Translations under genes and position numbers: made by a program
Shown: positions 43,865 through 55,016 of the stretch, in pieces
How positions within the stretch are numbered: position 1 is the first letter of the stretch
Layout: each line of letters opens with the position of its first letter
Assembly (NCBI GenBank): GCA_030568195.1
Contig: JAJLTO010000003.1
Coordinates: 890,501-954,500 of the forward strand
Source of the DNA: Dipodascopsis uninucleata var. uninucleata
Lineage: Eukaryota; Ascomycota; Lipomycetes; Lipomycetales; Lipomycetaceae
Direction: 5' to 3'
Length of the DNA: 64,000 bases
The notes under the pieces: generated by a model
Databases searched by the model: none
What the model saw: the letters and a program-made list of their open reading frames with translations, nothing else
What the model was told of the DNA's origin: nothing

Positions 43865-45877
43865 CTACTCAGTTAAGTGAGATACGTCAGGAATAGAATC
43901 TATGATGCGCCTAACGACTAAGTCATCTCGCATTTTCGCATCCGCCATTGAAGGCGCTGTCGGAGAAAGCGTTGCAGATCCAGATCTACTTCTAGTATGG
44001 AACGAAACGCCACCAACATGAATCGATTTAGTATCGAGCGAAGAGGATGATGAAGACGATCCCGTGTAGAAAATAGATTCGGGCGAGGACGGCTTTGGTG
44101 GTGGTATATACAGAGAAGACTCCTTGCTTCTATGATGCTTATAATGATGGTGGTCAGGATGATTTAATGCCGATGAGAGTTTTGAAGCAGGTAAATCGTC
44201 ACTGACCTTCGATGGATTTGGGGCATTCAGGGATCGGGAGACTGAAACATCAGAAGACATTAAATCACCCCAATCATTATCATCGTCGACAACGGAAACT
44301 GCGTTACTATTACTGGGTGTAGGCTGTAGTACAGACTGAAGTGAAGGAAGTGAAGGGGTCGACTTTCCTGATGATAAGGAAGTAGATGACACAGAGCGTG
44401 AAACACTTGACGATGCGCCAGTCATTGTAGTACCAGCTCCATTGCTAGAATTAGTGGTAGTCAGCTTTTGCGGTATAAGAACCGTCGGGTTATGCTCATT
44501 GTTCTGTAATGTCGGCTGCAATGTTGGCGACACAGCATTGCCAACGGAAACAGGCGAGCTCTTGTTCATAATGTCTTTCCAAGCATTCATAGCAGTTGCA
44601 TCACCTTGCCAGACGAAACTACCACGTTTATTGCCCTGTAAAGCCACTTTGGGTTGTTCTTTTTTAGTATTTCCCATGTCATCAAGAAAGTTCCAGTCAA
44701 ATATATTATTGATATTTCGCAGCTGACTTCGCCAATTATCAACGACTTTCCTAGCTCTATTATGTATTATACTTTGATTCCAATTTAAAACAATACCATC
44801 TTCTTTCGTAGAAGCATCCGTCGAAACGTTAGAAGATGATGAAAGTGCATCCAGTCTAGTACTTATAACAAACTGTCGGCTGGGCCGTGCTAACAAGACA
44901 CTATATTTTTTTGACTGTCCAAAACTAAGTAATTCAGGAGGAGCTCTTAACGAATCTGCAAAAAATTCCGACTGGCTAACAAGATTATCAATCTCGATAG
45001 TGTCAGTCCCATGAAACAGTTTATCAAGTAAAGATTGTAAATTATCTTCAGAAGATTTAGAAGGTGGAGCGAAAGGATTAGAAAACGCATCTTCTCCTAT
45101 GTCAAATGCCAACTCAGGTTCTGGTGTAAACCCAGCAGCTTTATTCTGGTAAAATCCTTCTTGGGTATTATCTCCAAAGCCATAATCTAGATCTCTGCCT
45201 TGAACTTGATAATCTAGATTATCGGAACCTGATATGCTAGTTGAGTCTCTATCAATATCATTCTTTTGATTATTTGCCATAAACGGTGATGAGGGACCTC
45301 CGTCATCGAATGATGGCGGTATATCATTAGATCCCTTAAGTTCATCTTGAGCAGAAATGAATGAGCTACCAGCTTTCTCGCTGCCATAAGCATCATTTAG
45401 AGATTCAAGCGCTTCAGAATATGTTGACGGTTCCTCAGAATATGTAGCATTCGCTGAGATTTCGTGGTCATCATCACCAAGGGATTCCGGATTCACGTCT
45501 CGCACAATATCTTCCAAATTTTTCTTGGAATCTAAATTAATCGTCCTATCACTAACCCTTTCACCATCCATCTGACTTCCTAACCGTTCATGCTGTTTTT
45601 CGGGAGATGGAGATACAACCGAGCTCCAAGGGTCTTCATCTTCTTCAATATCATGGCTATCTGCATCTGTTCGCTTGACCTCGTTGAGCACATTTCCTGG
45701 AAGTACACGTGCCTCCAAGTCCCTTGTCTCTTGACTAATATCTGGTAGGCTCCCTGCATTCATAATACCACCATCCTGTGAAGACCAATCTGGTATCACA
45801 TCATCAAGTGCCCATGGAGATGCAGTTGCAGCTGGCAAAGATGATCCCGCGTCATTTGTTGATCCCCAGGGGTCCAT
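43865..45877 (-). CDS. Orphan 670-aa protein with DPW and NPF motifs, possible trafficking adaptor
   Basis: A single-exon ORF with a clear ATG (MDPWGSTNDAG). It is mostly disordered, acidic and Ser-rich. DPW occurs at 2-4 and 82-84, an SPWALDD at about 20-26 and NPF at 267-269. DPW binds the AP-2 alpha ear and NPF binds EH domains in known endocytic proteins. A conserved-looking core at about 279-440 contains LLSFGQSKKYSVLLARPSRQ, then WNQSIIHNRARKVVDNWRSQ and NIFDWNFLDD. The C-terminus (DDLVVRRIIDSIPDVSHLTE) looks helical. I cannot name a family; a clathrin-accessory protein of the Laa2/aftiphilin sort is one guess, based only on the motifs. Divergent from FOL2. Confidence 0.6.
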   Translation of the reverse strand: MDPWGSTNDAGSSLPAATASPWALDDVIPDWSSQDGGIMNAGSLPDISQETRDLEARVLPGNVLNEVKRTDADSHDIEEDEDPWSSVVSPSPEKQHERLGSQMDGERVSDRTINLDSKKNLEDIVRDVNPESLGDDDHEISANATYSEEPSTYSEALESLNDAYGSEKAGSSFISAQDELKGSNDIPPSFDDGGPSSPFMANNQKNDIDRDSTSISGSDNLDYQVQGRDLDYGFGDNTQEGFYQNKAAGFTPEPELAFDIGEDAFSNPFAPPSKSSEDNLQSLLDKLFHGTDTIEIDNLVSQSEFFADSLRAPPELLSFGQSKKYSVLLARPSRQFVISTRLDALSSSSNVSTDASTKEDGIVLNWNQSIIHNRARKVVDNWRSQLRNINNIFDWNFLDDMGNTKKEQPKVALQGNKRGSFVWQGDATAMNAWKDIMNKSSPVSVGNAVSPTLQPTLQNNEHNPTVLIPQKLTTTNSSNGAGTTMTGASSSVSRSVSSTSLSSGKSTPSLPSLQSVLQPTPSNSNAVSVVDDDNDWGDLMSSDVSVSRSLNAPNPSKVSDDLPASKLSSALNHPDHHHYKHHRSKESSLYIPPPKPSSPESIFYTGSSSSSSSLDTKSIHVGGVSFHTRSRSGSATLSPTAPSMADAKMRDDLVVRRIIDSIPDVSHLTE

Positions 45878-46296
45878 CTGATGATCCGGTAAGTTAATTT
45901 ACACAGTAGCTGTTCAATTAATACCAAGTCATTTAGTGCCTCTGTATCTGTTCGTCTTTGCACGCCAGATTTATATTCCAAAGCTTCCAAGTCCTTGATT
46001 CTGGTAGATCTTTTGCGTTATCTATGCTCAGAAAACTAACTGCCCGAAAAGTTACTGCCGTGTCATTGAAGCAACAGCTTTCGTCCTCGGGTGGTATTCC
46101 GGGTAACTATTACATCACGCTTCCTCAGCCACGTGACATGCGAAGGCAAATAGCATTAAACGCCAGCGAGAATTTTCATAATATTTTTTTTAAGTATACT
46201 GGATCAGTTGATATTTATGTGCAATTGAATATATGTCGAGTGGTAGCTCGACTAATTTTTTTTGAAGACCTCTGGACAGTTTTATTTGACGGCAAG
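45878..46296. other. Divergent promoter orphan / FOL2
   Basis: About 420 bp. The FOL2 frame stays open leftward through this whole interval (to 45958), with in-frame ATGs at 46024 and 46138. A CACGTGAC site lies at 46130-46137, about 165 bp before the preferred FOL2 ATG. It is either 5' leader/promoter or a coding N-terminal extension. Confidence 0.5.
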
Positions 46297-47319
46297 ATGC
46301 CACTGGCTAACGGAGCGATTGATTCTGTCTCATCTGACCCGAACGCTTTGCTAAAGATGCTGGATTTGAATGACAAAGTTGGAGTAAAAACGAACGGTGT
46401 TAGAGAAGATGAGATTGACGACGACGAAGTTGACGCATTAAATCAGTTAGACGATATCGATGACGTGGACAGTTTGAGTGGCAAAGCAAGTATTGGCCCG
46501 TATACTCTGAATCAGACAACTCATAACTCACCGTTATCGACAGTAACACGTTCGTCTGAAAACCGAACTGGCGGTGGTCACTTGCTACACGCACATCCAC
46601 AGCTTGGAGCGGACGTAGGATCCAGCTCGGTTGGAGATTCTAGGTTTTCTAGACCAGCATCTCCTTATACTCTGAATCCACCTATTGATTTTGACGGATT
46701 ATCATGGCCTTCTATAGGAACGAGAAGTCGTCTGGAGGCAACAACAGAAGAGACGCAAGCTAAGGTTGCTAGAATTGCGGATGCTGTCCGTATAATTCTT
46801 ACGGAAATTGGTGAGGATCCAAACAGAGAGGGCCTATTATCTACACCTGAACGATATGCTAAAGCGATTATGTTTTTCACCAAGGGATACGAACAGAATA
46901 TCCGGACCGTTATTAACCGTGCCGTGTTTGAAGAGGATCATGACGAAATGGTTATAGTTAAAGATATCCCAGTATTTTCTCTATGTGAACATCATATGGT
47001 CCCTTTTACCGGCACTATGTCTATCGGTTACATCCCCAATTCCCGAGTGCTCGGGTTATCAAAGCTGGCTCGTATTGCCGAGATGTTCGCACGCCGGTTA
47101 CAAGTTCAAGAGCGTCTTACTAAGCAAGTTGCCTTAGCCGTATGGGAAATTTTGCGACCTCAGGGTGTCGCTGTTGTTATGGAAGCATCACACATGTGCA
47201 TGGTTATGCGAGGAGTTCAGAAACCAGGTAGCTCGACTGTCACCAGCTGCATGCTAGGACGATTCAGGGAGGCGCAAAAGACTCGTGAAGAGTTCTTCTC
47301 TCTTGTGGGAAAGCGTTAA
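46297..47319 (+). CDS. FOL2: GTP cyclohydrolase I
   Basis: 340 aa from ATG 46297 (AAGATG), with a longer in-frame extension possible from 46024. A disordered acidic N-terminal region of about 140 aa precedes the catalytic domain, which begins [19 protein letters not shown]. Zinc and active-site motifs are [13 protein letters not shown] (Cys and His ligands), [19 protein letters not shown] and [17 protein letters not shown] (second Cys). It ends EFFSLVGKR, the conserved fungal C-terminus. The enzyme converts GTP to 7,8-dihydroneopterin triphosphate, the first step of folate synthesis. The N-terminal region is longer than in yeast Fol2 (243 aa total) but typical of other ascomycetes. ABZ2, another folate gene, lies 25 kb away. 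Confidence 0.95.
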   Translation: MPLANGAIDSVSSDPNALLKMLDLNDKVGVKTNGVREDEIDDDEVDALNQLDDIDDVDSLSGKASIGPYTLNQTTHNSPLSTVTRSSENRTGGGHLLHAHPQLGADVGSSSVGDSRFSRPASPYTLNPPIDFDGLSWPSIGTRSRLEATTEETQAKVARIADAVRIILTEIGEDPNREGLLSTPERYAKAIMFFTKGYEQNIRTVINRAVFEEDHDEMVIVKDIPVFSLCEHHMVPFTGTMSIGYIPNSRVLGLSKLARIAEMFARRLQVQERLTKQVALAVWEILRPQGVAVVMEASHMCMVMRGVQKPGSSTVTSCMLGRFREAQKTREEFFSLVGKR

Positions 47320-48141
47320 AGGCCCTTTGTTCCGGTTTTCTACGAGTATTTAATTTTTTCCTTGCACGGTGTGCTATTAAACTCGCAATATCATATTTTC
47401 ATGTGCAGTGCTATTTTCTGTCAGAAGCCCGCCGTTTTGTCTATATTTGTATTATCTATAAAAATTTGTTCATTTTGTATCTAGAGGTTAGGGGCTTAAA
47501 TTAAAGGGTTTGGTTGACTGGCGCGGCTTCAACAAATTAATTATTATTCACGAGTCAGGTTTGACTCGTTAAGCTTATAAGCAACCACTTTCTATCTTTA
47601 TTAGAATAGATAATGGTGTCGCTTCCAGAGCTGACGGAGATGTCAAATATTTTGGTCAGTTGCGAGATATATATCTAGCATATCTTGGTTATTGGCTTTA
47701 GCAAAAAATTAACAATAATGATTATTTGAATCGAGTATCAGTAAGAAATATCACGCAATATACGTAACAGTCTAGCGAACGGAGAGATTCCAAAATATAG
47801 GAAATAAATTGCGCAACGAATATACATCTGCTGCAAGTGATGGACGCCACTTTCTGTCTGGTTTTAAAAATGCGGAAGCTCTCTACTGGTTGATTATTTT
47901 AAATAGTATTAAGCATAGCTTAATTAACGCAAGTCTAGATTCTCATAGTTTAGAATATGCCCATTAAGACAGATAATGAAAATACTACTAGCTGTACGAC
48001 GTTTTATTAGAATTTGTATACTCAGCTATGTTCGCTTAAGATTAAGATCAATCGTATGTCAGATTGATATAAGATCGCTTATGTCCCTTTTATCAAGATG
48101 TGAACAGAATTGTCGTCGTGGGAACTAAGCGAAGTCAAAAA
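47320..48141. other. Spacer FOL2 / Dal5-type transporter
   Basis: About 820 bp, AT-rich; FOL2 3' end and transporter promoter. No gene or clear element recognised. Confidence 0.45.
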
Positions 48142-49852
48142 ATGACTCTCGATACGAATATTGTAACTGCACAGGACGGAGTGCAGACCGCATTGAGCGG
48201 AGTAGTAGTAAGTAATGAGGACACGCTTTTCGGCACGAAACAGGTAGTTCCCCAATTGAAACGGAGCGTGTCTAAATTTCAAAAAATTTTGAGATTTGTT
48301 TGGGATACATTTGGAAAAGAGCGTGAAGAGCGCATGTTTGTTCAGAGAATCGATAGATATCTCTTTTTGTTTGGACTTTTATCAGACTGGGTTAAATATC
48401 TAGACCAAACAAATATAAGTAATGCATATGTGTCTGGCATGCGAGAGGATGTGAGTATTAAAACAGATATATTATCGTATATTGTAATAGCAATGCTAAC
48501 TATGTATTTTAGCTGAAAATGTATTCTCAGCAGAGGAACCTCCTCACCACTTTTTTTAATATCGGCTATATAGTAAGCGCCGTTCCGAGTCAAATTTTAA
48601 TGAATCGTGTACGTCCCTCACTATTAATTCCTACTGCCGAAATTCTCTGGTCTATACTAGTCATACTTTTAGCTGCATGTAAAACCACGCATCAGATGTA
48701 TGGATTGAGATTTCTTATTGGATTTTGTGAATCTGTGAGTTTTAAAATATCTTTATTCAGATATTTATGTCCGACTGAAGGCTTTTCTAAGAACATCTTA
48801 TTTTAAACTTTAACTAATTCAGAAATCAGCCGTTAAGGCCAGGAATGACAACTGTGATAGGATCTTGGTACACGCCAGATGAGCTTGGTAAACGGGTCAG
48901 TCTTTTTTGTATTGCCAGTAGTGTTGCCAACATGTTCTCTGGATATATTCAAGCAGGATTATACAGTTCAATGAATGGGCGATATGGAATTGCTGGTTGG
49001 AAATGGTTATTTATAATAGATGGTATTATATCAATACCTTGTTCATTGCTAGGATATTATTGCATCCCTGATTTCCCAGCTACCACCAGAGCTCGCTGGC
49101 TAAAATCGGGGGATAAGGAGTACGCCATCAAACGCATGGAAATTGTCGGTAGAAGACCACCAAGGAAGCTTACAGTTAAAAGATTTTTGAATTTTTTCAA
49201 GTCATGGCGTCCTTATGCATTCCTAGGGCCATATTGCATTGGGTCTTTTGGAGAATCTACCCTATATTTTAATCTTTGGCTCAAGTCTAATCCAAAATAC
49301 TCAGTACAACGTGTCAATATTATTCCCACCGCTGGTTACGCAATTGCGGTAGTTGGTGCCTACCTTTGGTCCTCCTTTGCAGATCTAACTGGCGTACGCT
49401 GGCCTTGGTTCTTCGTGTCGAATTTTTGGTGTATTCTTGGAAATATAATATTGGCAGTATGGAGTGTCCCCGACGATGTGAAGATGTTCGCAAACATGAT
49501 ACAGTTTCTAGGATTTTCAACCCAGAATATATTCAATTCCATTGGCCAGGAAGCGTTTCAAGATGACACCGAAGCTAGATCCATATCTATTGCTCTCGGA
49601 AATACCATTTGTTACACATTCGCCGCATGGCTCCCTCTAATACTCTTTCCTACTACGCAGGCTCCACATTATAAGTATGGCTACAAATCTGCAGTTGGAT
49701 TCTATGTTATTCAAGATCTCTCTCTGTTTCTTTTTTTGTATCTGTCTCGTCGGGAAGCAAATCGTAAAGGTAAAGTTCGCAATGCATTTGGACTGTTTGT
49801 TGATAGAAGTGAAGTGGTACTCGAAGATCAGTCTAGTGTATCTCGAAGCTGA
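48142..49852 (+). CDS. MFS anion:cation symporter, Dal5/Fen2 (allantoate or pantothenate) type
   Basis: Three exons: 48142-48450, 48513-48734 and 48830-49852, 517 aa. Both introns (62 and 95 nt) have GTGAGT donors; acceptors are TTTTAG and ATCAG. The first join gives NAYVSGMREDLKMYSQQRN, the second GFCESPLRPGMTTVIGSWY. Both reproduce the standard Dal5-family spacing of D-TN-xxAYVSGMKEDL and FxES...PGM..IGSWY. A cytosolic N-terminal about 70 aa precedes helix 1, followed by 12 predicted helices, with IAGWKWLFIIDGIISIP before helix 6. The family imports allantoate, pantothenate, nicotinate, biotin precursors or small peptides with H+. Substrate cannot be assigned; the Fen2/Liz1-like pantothenate branch is my first guess. 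Confidence 0.9.
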
Positions 49853-50621
49853 AAAATATGATGTTGATGGTGAACTCTAAATAGAATATTATCACAAAAT
49901 TCATTAAATGACGTATAAATTTACACTCTTTTTCTCTTTATTAAAAGCATATGGTTTATTTGCGGACCAGTGTAGAGTCTCTTTCTTGCTTACTTGTATG
50001 TATTGTATTGCTCGATTATTGAGCAAGGGTGTGCACTGTTAAACTTTATTTGATTTCAGTTTAGACACAATAGTTTAGGACACTTTCCTAAGATCCTCTT
50101 TGACTTCTATTAGGCAGCATAAACTACTCATATTCTTGCCGTTTTTGGTATTATATTTATAAGGGTATTAGCAAATCAAGAGTTGATTGTAAGGCATAAT
50201 TCAGCATTGCACATTTGCATAAATTTTTCGATGCCTATTGTGTGGTTATTTGTTGCGTGAATGACTGATTATACTATATATATATGTAAATGTTTTTAAA
50301 ATAATCTCAGCATAGCGGAAGATATATCACATGCACAACTACATTAAATATACGATGATTAGAATAGTTTTAGTATCATTTCCCTTTGTCTCGCTCGAGC
50401 AGTATATCGTCATTCCTTGATCGGAGGTGGATTATTGGAAGATTGCTAGTGCTTACTCTCAATGAAGAGTTCACGATACATGCGGCTCAGAATGGTTGAG
50501 CCCTAACAATTATAATGTCAAAGTAAGCCAGTAATACCATTGTTATTTTTATTCTGCAAGGCCATAAACCTGAAGTAAATCTTCCGGGCACAAAAAAATA
50601 GCGGCTAAACTAGAATTCATA
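49853..50621. other. Spacer Dal5-type transporter / AIP1
   Basis: About 770 bp, AT-rich, with a short TA dinucleotide run at 50275-50284. No gene recognised. Confidence 0.45.
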
Positions 50622-52515
50622 ATGTCTATCAAGAGAGGTACGATACGAATTGAATGATTGATTCTCTCTTACGCTGCTAACATACTCCATATGATATTAT
50701 TCAGACGGTCTTTTGGCTGCGCTACCTTCTACGTCTAAGGGTGCATCTTATCATTTGTCATTTGATGAGAGGACGAAAAGAATTTCTTATGCATCTAATA
50801 AATCGGTGTATCTGAGATCAGTGGAGAAGCCTTCTGAGTCCACACAATTTGGTGCTCATACTGCTTCCACAACTGTCGCCAAGTTCGCTCCTACCGGATA
50901 CTATGTAGCGTCCGGTGATCTCTCTGGAAACGTCAAAGTTTGGGATTCAAGCTCAACTACTGAAGATCCTGAAATTATTAAGGGCAGCTTTCCAATAATT
51001 TCAGGAAAGATTACGGATCTTGCGTGGGATGCTGACAGTAAGCGTATTATCGCAGTTGGTGATGGAAAAGAGAGATTTGGTCACTGCTTCACATTTGACT
51101 CTGGCAACAGTGTCGGCGAGATCACCGGCCACTCTTCTGTGATCAATGCTGTTGACATTCGCCAGGTAAGACCCTACAGAGCTGCTACCGTATCTGATGA
51201 TATGTCGATGGTGTTTTATCATGGCCCACCTTTTAGATTTTCTAAAGCTATTAGAGGGGAGCACAGCAATTTTGCTCAGGATATAGCATTTAGCTCTGAT
51301 GGATCCTATCTAGTTAGTGTTGGAGCTGACCGTAAAATTGTCGTTTATGATGGTCGTGAGGGTGACGCTATCACTTCACTTAAAGATGCACATGCGGGAA
51401 GTATTTTATGCGTGACTTCTGGAAAAACAGCCGATGATATGCCAGTATTTGCGACTGCTGCTGCGGATGGAAGAGTAAAACTGTGGAAGTATAGTGACGC
51501 CAAAGTTGTAGAATTACACAGTTGGGATGTGTCTGCCGACCATCAGGTCGGTGTTGTCTTTACTTCATCTAATACATTGCTCTCAATTTCGCTAAGTGGT
51601 GATATCAATTATCTTTCTACAGAAAGCTCGACACCCCTTAAGACTGTATATGGTCATCAGAAAGCAATCACTGCTCTAAAAATCAGCAAAGATGGCAATT
51701 TCTTGTATACTGGAAGCTATGATGGCCGTGTTATACGATGGAATATTGCTACAGGTGATAATGAGCTTGTCATCGGGGATGGCCACAGCAATCTTGTCAC
51801 TGGTATTGTTGAATCTGGTGATAGCATATTTTCTGCTGCTTGGGACGATACTTTGCGCAAGATTGAATCATCAAGTTTTACTGGCAGTCCATTGTCTATC
51901 GGATCACAACCCAAGGCAGTTAGCGAGTCTAAGGACCATATAGTAGTTATTACAGAGGAAAATCTCTTCGTATATTCAAAGAGCTTCTCTGTAGTTTCTT
52001 CTATAAAGGCTGGAAATTCTGTTTTCACATCTGTCTCTGCTGCGTTCGATGGTACTGTTGCTGTCGGATCGCAGGACGGATCTGTTCATCTTTATAGTTT
52101 GCCAGATCTTAAGCCTATTGATGTCAAGATCAATCCGGCTAGAGCAGCTGTAGCTGTCGTATCTTTTGCTCCAGTTACAGATTCAGAAGGTAGGCTGATT
52201 TTAGCAGTTGGTGACTCAACTGGCAAGATCGCTGTTATCGATTCTAAGACTGGAAATATAATCACTAGTAGATGGGCTTTCCACAATGCCAGGGTGACAA
52301 CGATCTCTTGGCGGTCAGATGGTAAATATGCTGCAACTGGCAGCTTAGATACAAATATTTACGTATATAGTGTTGATATGCCCAATAAAAACATAAAAAC
52401 AATGGGCGCCCATAAGGAGGGGGTTTCTGTGATTGAGTGGCTCGACGACGATAAGCTCATCAGCGCTGGATCGGACGCTTGTGTTAAGATCTGGAAAGTT
52501 GAGGTACCAAAATAG
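50622..52515 (+). CDS. AIP1: Actin-interacting protein 1 (WD40)
   Basis: Two exons, 50622-50637 and 50705-52515, 608 aa (yeast Aip1 is 615). The tiny 16-nt first exon encodes MSIKR plus one base. The 67-nt intron (donor GTACGA, acceptor TTCAG) joins it to DGLLAALPSTSKGASYHLS, typical of Aip1. WD repeats fill the protein, with recognisable GH..V..V.FSP..-type blades: FGAHTASTTVAKFAPTGYYV, ITGHSSVINAVDIRQ, VYGHQKAITALKISKDG and MGAHKEGVSVIEWLDD. The family forms two seven-bladed propellers. It cooperates with cofilin to disassemble actin filaments at cortical patches. The C-terminus ends at the last blade, DACVKIWKVEVPK. Confidence 0.96.
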
Positions 52516-52931
52516 AGCATATATAGCCTGATATATGTAATTATACGCGAAAGATATTCGTACTATTGCAGAATATAATAATGAATTATATTGCCTAGTG
52601 CTACTATTTAGATTTAAATACTTCGAAAATTTATTATAGTTACTATACAAAAGAACACATTTTCGCCAAAACAAATAATCCAACAAAAATAGAAAGAAAT
52701 CGATGTAAGAGAACAGCCCCTGGAGCGAATCAAAGTAATAAAAAAACAATAAATACTTCTTTATAAACAAGATAATGAGAAAATTGAAAAACAGTAAACA
52801 CCAGCTTATACTATATCTCTTCTAGTAAGAATTAACTGTAAATGCAATATTGATATTATGAGACAAATGATATAAACTTAACAGACGACTAAACAACGCT
52901 CTTATGCATAATATCTTCTTTATGTATACAT
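52516..52931. other. Convergent spacer AIP1 / orphan
   Basis: About 415 bp, AT-rich, between two 3' ends. No gene recognised. Confidence 0.5.
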
Positions 52932-55016
52932 CTATATATCCTCGGTGGTCGCGGCTATACCACCAACCTTTTGAAGCTTCTCAAGTTTTTCTCGTCGCTC
53001 GCGCTCTCTTCTCTCTTTTGTTCGAGCAGAACCTGAGGGAGCCACAGCCTTCAGGATTTTTTCTTTATCCATTTGAGTAAAATTTACAAAAGTAACTTCA
53101 TCCTTAGCAGACGCCATCGACATACCAGCAGAAGGATTCACAGGATTAATATACTGTGTCATGTTCAACTGAGGCATCGCAGGCGGAGGAGGTCGAAGCG
53201 CAGTGGGACCCATGTCTGAACTGGCAACTTGTCTGAATCGGTACCGTTTCTCGTCCTCTATCTGAGCATTTTTAAGCTGCTCTTGCTGCCTTTCCTGCTG
53301 ATGCATTAGTTGTTGATGCAGATATTGCGAGTGCATATGCCTTTTATCGAATTGAGATATATGATAGATGTCTCCTATGTTCTGAGAATGCGCAAAATTT
53401 GAAGAAGCTTTATTATGCAAAAAATGTGTAGGAAACGATTTTATATGACGCAGCTTGGATCCACCATGACTACTAGAGCCGCCAATTGGAAGGTGATCTT
53501 CCAGATTACTCATTCTTCGATCAAGGTACATAGTATTCCGTACGTTTGGTGACGGTGATGGTGACAATGGAACGATATTTTGAAGAGTACCAGTAGAAGG
53601 AACTGTAAAATGTCGAACCATATTATGCTTCAGATCCTCTTCAGAAACCTGAGTAGATATGCTATATGGAGTAGGCACCGATGTCGGATAAAACCGTCCT
53701 TGTGAAGAGTCCGGTGACGATATGTAGCATGAAATACTACTACCCATATCAAGACTACTAGCATTAATAGTAGATATGTCGCCGTCATCTGGAAAATCAT
53801 TGCCAGTAACTTGAAAATTAGCTATGGTAGGCCGCTGGAAATCAGTACAGGATCTTTTTCGAGCAAGCTCCGGAGAAATATTAGAGTCTACTTCTTTTCT
53901 CGGCGCAAAATCTTCACAAGAACGCTTTCGAGACGGAGATACATTAACGGTATTCTCATTTGTAGTAAAATCTATGAATTCTTCGTACGATCTCTTCTGC
54001 GATGGAGCAGGCGAGGGAAGCGCAGTAACCATTGAAAAGGGATGAGGATTGTTCGCAAGGTCATTAGCGATTGAACTGGAGATATCAGAACTTCCTAGCT
54101 CTTTTCCAAGAGGGTGAATGGATGGCATGAGAACATCTGTATCAAATATTCCCAGACCATAGGATGGATCGCGAACTTCACGAGAGCCGCTAGAAGTATC
54201 GTACCCAACTATATCACGACCAGAAGTATACAAAAGTTCATTGTATGCGCCCAAAGATAGTTCAATGTTTCCATCAGAAGGAGTACGCATTTCGGTTTCC
54301 ATAGAAGTATCTAATTTATTCTTTCCAGCCAAAGGGCTATCTGTAACCCTTTCAACAGCAAATATACGTTCAGGAGGAGGTGTCGGTGGGTCGTTATGCA
54401 AGTCGCCCTTTGGGCCTTTCTGATGCGATTTCGAGAATACTTTTCTATGCCGTAATCTATGGAGCCAGTCGCCGCAAACCGGCAATTGCTTCTCGGTAGA
54501 ATCTTCCTTGATGAACGGTGATGGCGAGCGTGAAGCGGTGCCTTGGTCTTGGTACTGAATGCACTCTACTGAACCGCCGCTAACGTTCGAAGTAGAGCTG
54601 TGCGAGAAGAGTGGTCCCAGTCGACTCGCAAAGGAGTTCACTAGAGACTTTACAATATCGTCAGGATAACGATATTTCTTCGAACTCTCGCCCACAGGGG
54701 ACCTCTTGGATGACACAGCAGATGCTAACAGAGATTTTGAGGTAAACGAATCGGCCAGCGGCCTAGATTGAGACCAGGAGGATCTATCTAGCGGAGTACT
54801 TTCTCTGCTACAACTAGACCGTGCAGGCTCCTGCAATTGAAGTAGAGTTGGATCTACTGAGTCTGCCTGTGAAACCTCTAGAATATTGTGGTCCTCACCA
54901 AAGATATTGGTACTCTTTAGCCTGTAATACTCGTCTTCGAACGCAGTATTGCTGCTGATAAAGTCGCCTATGCGGTCGCTGCTAATGTCTGCTTCCGAGT
55001 TTAGGAAGTGCATCAT
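52932..55016 (-). CDS. Orphan 694-aa Ser-rich protein with conserved-looking basic C-terminus
   Basis: A single-exon ORF. The first ATG is at 55016 (MMHFLNSEADISSDRIG); the frame is open eight codons further without an ATG. The protein is mostly low complexity and rich in Ser, Pro and Asp. Three near-repeats of a short block occur in the middle (KRSYEEFIDF, KRSCEDFAPR, KRSCTDFQRP). A Gln/His-rich stretch (HQQLMHQQERQQEQLKNAQ) precedes the C-terminus. The last about 60 residues look conserved: DEVTFVNFTQMDKEKILKAV, then APSGSARTKERRERERREK. I do not recognise a catalytic domain. Repeated KRSxxDF units and the basic tail suggest a regulatory, perhaps nuclear, protein. Function unknown. Confidence 0.6.
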   Translation of the reverse strand: MMHFLNSEADISSDRIGDFISSNTAFEDEYYRLKSTNIFGEDHNILEVSQADSVDPTLLQLQEPARSSCSRESTPLDRSSWSQSRPLADSFTSKSLLASAVSSKRSPVGESSKKYRYPDDIVKSLVNSFASRLGPLFSHSSTSNVSGGSVECIQYQDQGTASRSPSPFIKEDSTEKQLPVCGDWLHRLRHRKVFSKSHQKGPKGDLHNDPPTPPPERIFAVERVTDSPLAGKNKLDTSMETEMRTPSDGNIELSLGAYNELLYTSGRDIVGYDTSSGSREVRDPSYGLGIFDTDVLMPSIHPLGKELGSSDISSSIANDLANNPHPFSMVTALPSPAPSQKRSYEEFIDFTTNENTVNVSPSRKRSCEDFAPRKEVDSNISPELARKRSCTDFQRPTIANFQVTGNDFPDDGDISTINASSLDMGSSISCYISSPDSSQGRFYPTSVPTPYSISTQVSEEDLKHNMVRHFTVPSTGTLQNIVPLSPSPSPNVRNTMYLDRRMSNLEDHLPIGGSSSHGGSKLRHIKSFPTHFLHNKASSNFAHSQNIGDIYHISQFDKRHMHSQYLHQQLMHQQERQQEQLKNAQIEDEKRYRFRQVASSDMGPTALRPPPPAMPQLNMTQYINPVNPSAGMSMASAKDEVTFVNFTQMDKEKILKAVAPSGSARTKERRERERREKLEKLQKVGGIAATTEDI

